This document shows, one piece after another, positions 1 through 6,001 of a stretch of DNA of 8,134 nucleotides. Each line of letters starts with the position of its first letter. The first letter of the stretch is position 1. The notes under the pieces were generated by a model, which saw only the letters and a program-made list of their open reading frames with translations, did no database searches and was not told where the DNA came from. Origin of the DNA: Croceibacterium_A sp964439725 (GTDB taxonomy: Bacteria; Pseudomonadota; Alphaproteobacteria; Sphingomonadales; Sphingomonadaceae). Location of the stretch: assembly GCA_964439725.1 (NCBI GenBank), contig CAYTPY010000091.1:1-8134 (forward strand), read 5' to 3'. The position numbers and the translations under genes were made by a program.

Positions 1-395
1 ACGGCCTCGTCCACGTCTCCGAGATGAAGAACGAGCGGGTCGAGAAGCCGACCGACGTCGTGTCGGAAGGCATGGAAGTGAAGGTCAAGGTCCTCGAGAT
101 CGACAACCGCGGTAAGGTCCGTCTGTCGATGCGTGTGGTCGATCAGGAGACCGGCGCAGAACTGGAGGACACCCGACCTGCGCGCGAACCGCGGGAACCC
201 AGAGGCGACCGTGAAGGTGGTCGCGGTCCGCGGGGTGACGGCGACCGCCGCGGTCCGCGTGGCGGCGGCGGCGGACGTGACCGCGGCCCGCGCCGCGACC
301 GCGATGACCGCGGACCGCGGGAGGATCGCCCTCGCAGTGGCGGAGACGAAGGGCCGGCACCCGACCACATTCCGGCGTTCCTGAAGGACGACTAA
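1..395 (+). CDS. pnp: Polynucleotide phosphorylase, C-terminal end (5'-truncated by window)
   Basis: The reading frame is open from base 3, so the gene begins outside the window; 130 residues remain. Residues 1-45 are the second half of an S1 RNA-binding domain: GLVHVSEM at the start, then EGMEVKVKVLEID and the closing strand KVRLSMR. This arrangement is typical of the S1 domain that ends PNPase, the phosphate-dependent 3'-5' exoribonuclease of the RNA degradosome. Residues 58 to about 118 form a low-complexity tail rich in Arg, Gly and Asp with four RGPR repeats, followed by a distinct end, PDHIPAFLKDD. Such tails are presumed disordered and RNA-binding; that is inference. An S1 domain alone could belong to another protein such as ribosomal protein S1 or RNase E, but the HVSEM/NERVEKPTDVV wording and the short tail fit PNPase best. 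An intrinsic terminator follows within 25 bases. Confidence 0.88.
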   Translation, partial: GLVHVSEMKNERVEKPTDVVSEGMEVKVKVLEIDNRGKVRLSMRVVDQETGAELEDTRPAREPREPRGDREGGRGPRGDGDRRGPRGGGGGRDRGPRRDRDDRGPREDRPRSGGDEGPAPDHIPAFLKDD

Positions 396-419
396 GTCCC
401 AGCCATAGCCAAACGAGAG

Positions 420-453
420 GGGCCGCGAGGAGAGATTCTCGCGGCCCTTTTTT
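420..453 (+). terminator. Intrinsic terminator downstream of pnp
   Basis: A perfect 10-bp GC-rich stem (420-429 pairing with 438-447) closes an 8-base loop and is followed directly by six T residues (448-453). It lies 25 bases after the pnp stop codon. The other strand has no comparable T-run, so it acts only in the plus direction. It separates pnp from the next gene. Confidence 0.93.
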
Positions 454-498
454 ATCCGCCCACATGGGCTCCGTGATGGGAGCGCGAAGACGGCCTAC

Positions 499-528
499 TG
501 TGCGTTATTCGCACAAAGGAGATCCTCC
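499..528 (+). promoter_or_regulatory. Leader hairpin plus orphan extended Shine-Dalgarno-like sequence
   Basis: A 6-bp stem (499-504 with 510-515) closes a five-base loop, TTATT. It is followed immediately by AAAGGAGATCC (515-525), which nearly matches the full complement of the 16S rRNA 3' end. No start codon lies 5-10 bases downstream; the nearest is ATG at 540, which opens only a seven-codon ORF (540-563). The GGAG (518-521) can also pair with CTCC (525-528) across a three-base loop. The element lies in the leader of the methyltransferase-like gene at 597. Its function is unknown; it could be a leader-peptide remnant, a ribosome standby site, or chance. Confidence 0.3.
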
Positions 529-596
529 CTCGGCTTTCGATGCAAAGCGACGGCACGGGGTGACCACAGCGTGGATCGCGAGTAGAGGCGACGGTC

Positions 597-1274
597 ATGA
601 TTGCCCGCGAACTTCTTGGCACTGCACGTGTTCCTGGCGGCGAGGAACTTCGGCTGTTCTCGCATGGCCGGGACTTCATGATCGTGCTTGGCCACAACGA
701 ATTGATGAGTACGCGGATGCGCCACTCGGAGGAGCAACTGGCGGAGTTGACGCTGGGGCGGCTCGACCGTGCCGATCCGCGGCTGTTGATCGGCGGGTAC
801 GGCATGGGCTTTACCCTCCGGGCAGCGCTTGCCGTTCGGCCGCAAGCGGCGATTGAGGTGGCTGAGTTGGTGCCCGAGATCATCGAATGGGCGAGAGGAC
901 CTATGCGCGAGTTGACGGCGGGATGTCTCGAGGATCCGCGTGTGTGGCTGCGGATGGGCGATGTCAGCGCCTTCATCGACGACGCTGCCGACGGCACCAC
1001 GGAGCCCTACGATGCGATCCTGCTCGATGTCGATAACGGCCCCGATGGACTCGTTCGCGCCGAGAACGGCCGGATCTATTCATTCGCGGGGCTCCGCGCT
1101 GCCAAGGCTGCGTTGGCGCCCGGCGGCGTGCTCGCGGTGTGGTCTGCGGGCCGCGACGCCGCCTTCACCCGGCGGATCGAAAAGGCGGGCTTTGTTGTCG
1201 AAGAGGTCGAAATTCGAGCCCGCCCCAACGGCAAAGGGCCGCGGCACACGATTTGGTTCGCTCGTAACGACTGA
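597..1274 (+). CDS. Spermidine-synthase-fold SAM-dependent methyltransferase-like protein
   Basis: This 225-residue protein has a short beta-rich N-terminal part (residues 1-55) and then a Rossmann-type nucleotide-binding core. Visible motifs are the glycine loop GGYGMGFTLR (66-75), the acidic strand-2 end EVAEL with E90 as likely ribose ligand, GDVSAF with D122, and the strand-4 segment YDAILLDVDNGPD (138-150). These follow the order found in spermidine synthases and related class I methyltransferases. It is shorter than typical SpeE (about 280 or more), and the catalytic segment reads LDVDNGPD rather than the usual D-S-x-D-P pattern, so polyamine synthesis should not be assumed. ATG 597 is the only credible start: an in-frame stop lies at 561-563 with no ATG or GTG between. 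AGAGG at 584-588 is a plausible ribosome binding site. No polyamine genes are nearby. The substrate is unknown. Confidence 0.8.
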   Translation: MIARELLGTARVPGGEELRLFSHGRDFMIVLGHNELMSTRMRHSEEQLAELTLGRLDRADPRLLIGGYGMGFTLRAALAVRPQAAIEVAELVPEIIEWARGPMRELTAGCLEDPRVWLRMGDVSAFIDDAADGTTEPYDAILLDVDNGPDGLVRAENGRIYSFAGLRAAKAALAPGGVLAVWSAGRDAAFTRRIEKAGFVVEEVEIRARPNGKGPRHTIWFARND

Positions 1275-1398
1275 ACTGTGCGCTGTGTCACGGACCCGAG
1301 CGGTCTCTGCGGCGTTGATCGGCAAGCATGCTCTTCAGGCGAGCTTGCTCCAACCGAAGCGATGGGGGCACCTCGACATAGTGAAACCCGAACTTGAT

Positions 1399-1416
1399 CG
1401 GCCGCAGGGACGGCCG
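1399..1416 (+). promoter_or_regulatory. Hairpin with Shine-Dalgarno-like loop ahead of the adaptor gene
   Basis: The palindrome CGGCCG occurs twice (1399-1404 and 1411-1416) around the loop CAGGGA, so the RNA can form a 6-bp GC stem. The AGGGA in the loop is the only Shine-Dalgarno-like sequence near the GTG start at 1425, about 14 bases away in linear distance. Folding would present the site in a loop next to the start. Whether this tunes translation is inference; short GC palindromes are common in such DNA. Confidence 0.3.
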
Positions 1417-1424
1417 CTGAGTCT

Positions 1425-2474
1425 GTGAAGGTGCGCCTGTGGGTCGTGTGGGCCGTGCTGGCCCTTTTGGGCGTCGCTGCGGCAGCCTTCTTCCTGATGC
1501 CTCGCCCGCTGGAAGTGGACACTGTCACCGTGCGGCCCGGCGAAGCGGTGCGAAGTTTGGCGGTGAACGGCCGAATACGGCCGCGCCAGTCAGTGGATGT
1601 ACAATCTCCGGTTGCGGGTACCTTGCTGGAGCTTCCGTTCGACGTGGGCGACGAGGTGTCTGCAGGAGCGCCGATCGCGCGAATCGACGACGGGCCGCAG
1701 CGCGCAGCGATCAGCGAGGCAGCGGCCGCCATTGCGGCTCAGGAAGCTGTGGTGGCGCAGGCACGGCGGGACCTCGCCCGCTTCGAGGCGCTGGGCGAGT
1801 TCGTCACCCGACGGCAAGTCGAGGAGGCGCGTTTGGCGGTGGAGGAGGGCACGCGCGAGCTGCAACGTCGCCGAGCGGCGCGGACCCAAGCGCAGGAAGT
1901 GCAGCAGCGATACGTGGTGCGGGCGCCGTTCAGCGGCGTGATACTCGAGCGCCCGGTGGACCGGGGGCAGACCGTCGGATCCGAGACGATCCTGTACCGC
2001 CTCGCCGATCTCAGCGCGCCCGAGATCTCGGCGGAAGTCGACGAAGCCTATGCAGCAGAGCTGCGGGCCGGAACGCTCGGCTTGGTCGAACTGGCCGGGC
2101 GGGCGCAGCCGTTACGCGCCGAAGTGATACATATAGAGCCAAGGGTCGATGAAGCGACCGGTGCGCGAGAAGTGCGGCTTCGGTTCTTGGAGTCGCCCGG
2201 CTTCGCGCCGTCGGGCCAGACGGTCTCGGTGAATCTGGTGGTCGACCGCCGTACCGAGGTCATCAGCGTGCCTCGCGCTAGTATCCTCCAACCGGACACT
2301 GCTCCGCGGGTTCGGGTCATTGACGCAGAGGACCGCGTCGCAGAGCGACCGATTCGGTTTATTGACTGGCCGGCGGCCGAAGTGATTGTCACGCACGGCC
2401 TGGAGCCAGGCTTGCGGGTGCTGCGCAATCCAGCAGCGGCGGAACCAGGCGCCCGCGTCAAACCGGCCGGGTAG
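1425..2474 (+). CDS. Periplasmic adaptor (membrane fusion) protein of an ABC exporter, HlyD/MacA/DevB-like
   Basis: The 349-residue protein starts with a single membrane anchor (about residues 5-24) and has no lipobox cysteine. It then shows the layout of an efflux adaptor: first half of a lipoyl domain (about 57-90, with SPVAGTLLELPFDVGDEV), a charged alanine-rich helical hairpin (about 92-160, short for the family), the second lipoyl half (165-195, RAPFSGVILERPVDRGQTV), then beta-barrel and membrane-proximal regions to the C-terminus. Such adaptors link an inner-membrane pump to an outer-membrane channel. It is followed after 3 bases by the permease gene, so it belongs to the same exporter. 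The start is uncertain: GTG 1425 follows an in-frame stop at 1395-1397, and GTG 1431 or 1446 are alternatives. No outer-membrane TolC gene is in the window, so a TolC encoded elsewhere is presumed. Confidence 0.88.
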   Translation: MKVRLWVVWAVLALLGVAAAAFFLMPRPLEVDTVTVRPGEAVRSLAVNGRIRPRQSVDVQSPVAGTLLELPFDVGDEVSAGAPIARIDDGPQRAAISEAAAAIAAQEAVVAQARRDLARFEALGEFVTRRQVEEARLAVEEGTRELQRRRAARTQAQEVQQRYVVRAPFSGVILERPVDRGQTVGSETILYRLADLSAPEISAEVDEAYAAELRAGTLGLVELAGRAQPLRAEVIHIEPRVDEATGAREVRLRFLESPGFAPSGQTVSVNLVVDRRTEVISVPRASILQPDTAPRVRVIDAEDRVAERPIRFIDWPAAEVIVTHGLEPGLRVLRNPAAAEPGARVKPAG

Positions 2475-2477
2475 CGG

Positions 2478-3680
2478 ATGCGCTACGCCTTCAAGCTGGC
2501 GCTGCGCCACCTGCTGTCGACCCCTGGCCAGACGCTGCTGTTGATGCTGGGCGTCGCGGTAGGTGTGAGCGTGTTCGTATTCATGAGTGCGCTGATTGGC
2601 GGGTTGGCAACACTGCTGACGCAGCGCACCGTGGGCAGCATCCCTCACATCACGTTCGAAATGGCGGAGCGCGATCCACAGCCGATCCTTGGCGGCGAAG
2701 GTGTGCAGGTGGTGGTGCAGAAGGACCTCAGCCGCCGCGCGCAGATCCTGGTTTGGGAACCGGCGGTGGAGCAGATGGAAGAGACCCCCGGGGTGACTGC
2801 GGTCTCGCCGCAGATCCGAGGCAGCGCCTTCGTTCAGCGCGGACAAGCGATCGCGCCAGTTGGCGTGATCGGCGTGCAGCCCGACAAGCTCTCGGCCATT
2901 GCCAACATCGGGGGTGCGATCGTCGCCGGCAGCGATGCGCTTTCCCCTGACAGTGTGCTGATCGGCCAGACTCTGGCTGACGATCTCGGCCTCCGGGTCG
3001 GGCAGGTCATCGTGGTCCGATCTGAGCGCGACCGCGAACGAAGCTTTCGTATCGGGGGAATCTTCGCGCTCGGCATCGCCAGCGCCGACCGTCAGGCGCT
3101 CTACATGAACTTTCGTACGGCGCGGGCGCTGTTCGATTTGCCCAGTGGCATCTCGCGCATCGAAGTCAAAGTTGCGCCGCCCGAAGCGGCTCCGCGGATC
3201 GCCGATCGGTTGCGCGGAGCCACAGGGCTCAAGACGACGCCATGGACCGACGAGAACGAGCAGTTGTTCGAAGCGCTTGACGCGCAAGGACGCACGGGAA
3301 CGATCGTCAAGACTTTCGCACTGATCACGATCGTAATCGGCATCGCCAGCGCGATGCTGCTCTCAATCGTGCGGCGACGCGGGGAGATCGGCATCATGCG
3401 CGCCATGGGAGCGAGCCAGCGGTTCGTGCTTGGCATCTTCGTCATCGAAGGCACGCTGATTGGGGCGCTGGGCGCGATTGCCGGAGCCCTGATCGCCTGG
3501 CTGGCGCTGATTCCATTCCCTCCACTCGACGCTGTGAAGGGAGGAGGGTTGCCGGTCGATCGCGCGCAAGGCGGTTACCTGATAGCGGTGCTGCTGACGA
3601 CGCTTGCCGCGACGCTCGCCTCGATCCTCTCGGCGCGGCGGGCGGCGCGGATCGACCCGGTCGAGGCAATCGGAGCATGA
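2478..3680 (+). CDS. MacB/FtsX-type ABC exporter permease, DevC-like
   Basis: This 400-residue permease has the four-helix MacB/FtsX layout. TM1 lies at about 18-42 after a short cytoplasmic N-terminus (MRYAFKLALRHLLSTPGQT). A periplasmic domain of about 230 residues (MacB-type) follows, then three helices at about 278-300, 317-345 and 366-386. Between TM2 and TM3 lies the family coupling segment RRRGEIGIMRAMGAS (299-313). The C-terminus SARRAARIDPVEAIGA is the usual ending. Unlike MacB it carries no ATPase domain; that is supplied by the next gene, whose ATG overlaps this stop codon. MacB-type proteins work by mechanotransmission: they move substrate from the periplasm outward rather than through the membrane. 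With the adaptor gene 3 bases upstream this matches DevBCA-type exporters. LolC/LolE is the nearest alternative, but an adaptor argues against it. The substrate cannot be read from the sequence. Confidence 0.9.
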   Translation: MRYAFKLALRHLLSTPGQTLLLMLGVAVGVSVFVFMSALIGGLATLLTQRTVGSIPHITFEMAERDPQPILGGEGVQVVVQKDLSRRAQILVWEPAVEQMEETPGVTAVSPQIRGSAFVQRGQAIAPVGVIGVQPDKLSAIANIGGAIVAGSDALSPDSVLIGQTLADDLGLRVGQVIVVRSERDRERSFRIGGIFALGIASADRQALYMNFRTARALFDLPSGISRIEVKVAPPEAAPRIADRLRGATGLKTTPWTDENEQLFEALDAQGRTGTIVKTFALITIVIGIASAMLLSIVRRRGEIGIMRAMGASQRFVLGIFVIEGTLIGALGAIAGALIAWLALIPFPPLDAVKGGGLPVDRAQGGYLIAVLLTTLAATLASILSARRAARIDPVEAIGA

Positions 3681-4381
3681 GCGAGGAGCCGCTGGTCCGG
3701 GTGCGCGGACTTAGTAAAGTGTTCGGCGAAGGTGAGGCGGCAGCCACCGTGCTGAGGGCCATCGACCTCGATCTCCACTGTGGCGAGATGGCGGCACTGC
3801 TCGGGCCTTCGGGTTCAGGCAAGAGCACGCTGCTGACGATCCTCGGCACACTGCTGCGCCCGACCGAAGGCGAGCACCGCATGCTGGGTGAAGACCTGAC
3901 CGAAGCCAGTGACGCCGAGCGAACGCGCTTTCGGAACGTGCACATGGGCTTCGTCTTCCAGTTCCATCATTTGCTGCCCGACCTGACAGCGGTGGAGAAC
4001 GTGATGATGCCCGCCGCAACGAGCCGTGGCCATGAAACGCGCGCCATGCAAACGCGTGCGGCCGAACTGCTGGACGCGGTCGGACTTTCAGACCGCCGCG
4101 AGTACCGGCCAGCGGCCCTGTCCGGCGGGCAACGCCAGCGCGTGGCCGTGGCTCGGGCGCTCATGAACGAGCCGCCGCTGGTCCTGGCCGACGAACCAAC
4201 GGGTAATCTCGACCGCGAGTCCGCTGACCAGGTGATGGCGCTGCTCGAACAGATCAACCAGGACACGGGCACCTGCTTCCTGATCTCCACTCATGACGAG
4301 CAGATAGCGGGGCACTGCCGAAGGCACATCAAGGTGCTTGACGGACAACTCGTCGCGGCAGGGCTAGGTGGAGGTTCGTAA
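3677..4381 (+). CDS. ABC transporter ATPase, LolD/MacB/DevA-like
   Basis: A 234-residue ATPase with every motif needed for activity: Walker A GPSGSGKST (43-51), Q-loop FQFHHLLPDLTAVENV (94-109), signature LSGGQ (148-152), Walker B LVLADE with catalytic E173 (168-173), D-loop GNLD (176-179) and switch histidine H206 in STHD. The FHHLLPDLTAVENV wording places it in the o228/LolD-MacB ATPase group, which pairs with FtsX-fold permeases. Its ATG overlaps the permease TGA (ATGA, 4 bp), implying translational coupling; GAGG at 3663-3666 may serve as ribosome binding site. It presumably forms a homodimer driving the permease at 2478 and the adaptor at 1425. LolD itself is the main alternative by sequence, but the adaptor in the operon favours an efflux-type exporter. 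Confidence 0.95.
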   Translation: MSEEPLVRVRGLSKVFGEGEAAATVLRAIDLDLHCGEMAALLGPSGSGKSTLLTILGTLLRPTEGEHRMLGEDLTEASDAERTRFRNVHMGFVFQFHHLLPDLTAVENVMMPAATSRGHETRAMQTRAAELLDAVGLSDRREYRPAALSGGQRQRVAVARALMNEPPLVLADEPTGNLDRESADQVMALLEQINQDTGTCFLISTHDEQIAGHCRRHIKVLDGQLVAAGLGGGS

Positions 4382-4382
4382 G

Positions 4383-4411
4383 TGGGCAATCGGGGTGGTG
4401 CCGGCTAGAAT
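4383..4411 (+). promoter_or_regulatory. Candidate sigma-70-type promoter for the small gene at 4459
   Basis: TGGGCA (4383-4388, four of six matches to TTGACA) and TAGAAT (4406-4411, five of six matches to TATAAT) are separated by exactly 17 bases. Transcription would begin near 4418, leaving a leader of about 40 bases before the GTG at 4459. It sits just after the ABC operon stop codon. It is a pattern match only, and alphaproteobacterial promoters vary. Confidence 0.35.
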
Positions 4412-4448
4412 CTTGAAGGGGTGGGCCTATCAACTGAGGCTCCGGCAC
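4398..4448. repeat. 7-bp inverted repeat in the leader of the small gene
   Basis: GTGCCGG (4398-4404) and CCGGCAC (4442-4448) are exact inverted copies separated by 37 bases. The left arm overlaps the candidate promoter spacer; the right arm ends at the likely ribosome binding site (CGGGA, 4448-4452) of the gene at 4459. It could be a DNA operator or an RNA stem, but not an intrinsic terminator, as no T-run follows. In GC-rich DNA such a pair can arise by chance. Confidence 0.25.
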
Positions 4449-4458
4449 GGGATATCCG

Positions 4459-4755
4459 GTGAACGACGAACGTGCGCAGGGGACACGCCAGTCGCACGAA
4501 GCGAAGTTGGCGATCGTCCATTATTTGCGCGAATGCTGGCCCAATCCGAGCACGGTAACGCCACGGTTTGTCGCCACGGGCATGTCTGCGCGCGCCTTTG
4601 TCGAGGCCGCCGTCGCACTGCAGGACGAAGGTGTGATCATGTACGAGATCCTGCTTATCGGAGCGGGGCCCGAGCCTATCCTGCGCGATGCTCTACTGAC
4701 CCGCAAAGGACAGTTCTCCATCGAGCAGCGAAGAATGGCCAAGCTGCCTCTTTGA
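4459..4755 (+). CDS. Small hypothetical protein with winged-helix-like pattern
   Basis: I do not recognise this 98-residue protein. GTG 4459 is the only usable start after the in-frame stop at 4435-4437, with CGGGA (4448-4452) suitably spaced. The sequence suggests a helix (AKLAIVHYLRECW), a short helix (TPRFVATG), a longer helix (SARAFVEAAVALQDEGVI), a turn containing IGAGPEP, and a closing RDALLTRKGQ. The 'LxDEGVIxYE...DALLTRKGQ' ending resembles the recognition helix and wing of winged-helix DNA-binding proteins (MarR/PadR-like), so a small regulator is possible; this is inference. There are no membrane segments, signal peptide or paired cysteines. It lies 77 bases after the ABC operon and 128 bases before the DUF21 gene, with a candidate promoter of its own. 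Codon use matches its neighbours, supporting a real gene. Confidence 0.65.
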   Translation: MNDERAQGTRQSHEAKLAIVHYLRECWPNPSTVTPRFVATGMSARAFVEAAVALQDEGVIMYEILLIGAGPEPILRDALLTRKGQFSIEQRRMAKLPL

Positions 4756-4883
4756 ACGGAGGGCTCAGCTCGGGGCGCCTGGCGGATTCGCCGTTCGCGT
4801 AGGCAGTCTTTCGAAGCCTATGGTGACATGCCGAGACGGGCCTTTAGAACGGGCTTCGACGCTGGAACGGAACGAACGCCCGA

Positions 4884-5966
4884 ATGGCTCTACTGATCTT
4901 TTATATCGCGCTGGCGCTTTGCGTCTCATTGGTTTGTTCTCTGCTCGAGGCCTCCCTCCTGACCATGTCTCCTTCGCAAGTGCGATCCGCCGAGGAACGC
5001 GGAGCGGCTTGGGCGGCGAAAATCAAGAAGCTGAAGGACGATATCGAACGGCCGCTTGCAGCGATACTGACGCTTAACACGATCGCTCATACGATGGGGG
5101 CTGCCGGGGCGGGAGCGCAGTACGCGAGGGTATACGGCATGGGCGGCGAGGCGATCTTCGCCGCCGCGCTCACCCTGGCTATCCTGATCTTGACGGAGAT
5201 CATCCCCAAGACCCTCGGCGCGCGCTATGCGATACGGCTGGCACCGTTCGTGGCCTGGATTCTTCCCCCGATGATGCTCGCGTTGGCTCCGCTCGTCTGG
5301 GTGTCGCGCCAGATCACGCGGCTCATAACGCTGGGCAAGCCGGCCGAGAGCCCTCTGCATCGGGATGAGCTGCTCGCGCTGGCGAGCCTGGGACAGGCAT
5401 CCGGCCAGATCGACAGCCGGGAAGTGCGCTTCGTCAAGAACATGATCCAGCTACATGCCGTCAAGACATCGGACGTGATGACGCCCCGGACAGTCGTGCG
5501 CAGCATCGCGGCCGAAACGCCGCCGGAGTTGTTCGCACGGACAGTCGCTCAAACCCCGTTCACGCGCATACCAGTGTATAGTGAGCAGCCGGATCGTATC
5601 CGTGGCTTCGTCATCAAGCACGAAGTGCTTGCGCGACTCCTCGACGAGGGGGAGTCCCACCAGGAGTGGCAGTCGCTGGTCCGTCCGCTGCCAAGCGTTC
5701 TTGACGAAATTACCGCCGATAAGCTGTTTCACCGGATGATCGCGGAGCACCATCACATCATGGCGGTGGTCGACGAATACGGCACTTTCCTGGGCCTGGT
5801 CACTCTGGAAGACGTGCTGGAGACGATTTTCGGGTTCGAGATCGTCGACGAATTCGATGAAGTGCCCAATCTCCAGGAATACGCTCGCGAACTCTCCCGC
5901 CGGCGGCGAGCGGCGCTGGAAACGAGACAGGCGTCGCAAGCGTTACCACCAAGGCCTGAGACGTAA
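4884..5966 (+). CDS. DUF21/CBS-pair (CNNM/CorB-like) membrane protein lacking the CorC domain
   Basis: The 360-residue protein has an N-terminal DUF21 (CNNM) transmembrane domain with helices at about 3-27, 57-80, 88-113 and 120-147. Family motifs are the acidic SLLEASLLTMS (19-29), LNTIAHTMGAA (64-74) and TEIIPKTLGAR (104-114). A cytosolic CBS pair follows: the first begins near VMTPRTVV (198-205), the second holds VVDEYGTFLGLVTLEDVLE (295-313). Members of this family (CNNM, CorB, YfjD-like) are linked to Mg2+ export or homeostasis, with the CBS pair binding ATP-Mg. Most bacterial relatives of about 420 residues end in a CorC/HlyC domain; here the protein stops soon after the second CBS with a basic, proline-containing tail (from about 332). 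The ribosome binding site upstream of ATG 4884 is weak. The DedA gene follows after 35 bases, probably in the same transcript. Ion specificity is not shown by the sequence. Confidence 0.9.
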   Translation: MALLIFYIALALCVSLVCSLLEASLLTMSPSQVRSAEERGAAWAAKIKKLKDDIERPLAAILTLNTIAHTMGAAGAGAQYARVYGMGGEAIFAAALTLAILILTEIIPKTLGARYAIRLAPFVAWILPPMMLALAPLVWVSRQITRLITLGKPAESPLHRDELLALASLGQASGQIDSREVRFVKNMIQLHAVKTSDVMTPRTVVRSIAAETPPELFARTVAQTPFTRIPVYSEQPDRIRGFVIKHEVLARLLDEGESHQEWQSLVRPLPSVLDEITADKLFHRMIAEHHHIMAVVDEYGTFLGLVTLEDVLETIFGFEIVDEFDEVPNLQEYARELSRRRRAALETRQASQALPPRPET

Positions 5967-6001
5967 CCCTACGAGGGAACCTCCGGCGATGCGAGAGTGG
6001 C

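Noticed and set aside
452..1000. 182-residue minus-strand open frame
   Set aside because: Ser/Arg/Pro-rich shadow of the methyltransferase-like gene, without motifs or a ribosome binding site.
1076..1732. 218-residue minus-strand open frame spanning the 1275-1424 intergenic gap
   Set aside because: Low-complexity Ala/Ser/Thr/Arg composition, overlapping real genes on both sides; the gap itself shows no coding signal.
2112..3287. Long open frame on the minus strand opposite the adaptor end and permease
   Set aside because: It lies opposite two well-supported genes, has a His/Arg/Asp-rich composition typical of antisense frames in GC-rich DNA, and shows no domain pattern.
2478..4381. Reading the permease and ATPase as LolC/LolD lipoprotein release
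   Set aside because: A membrane fusion adaptor gene is tightly joined upstream, and there is a single permease with no second LolC/LolE partner; an efflux-type exporter fits better.
4756..4883. Small hairpin (GGCG-GATT-CGCC, near 4785) and CGGGC/GCCCG pair before the DUF21 gene
   Set aside because: Short arms, no T-run and expected by chance at this GC content; I see no promoter I would defend in this gap.
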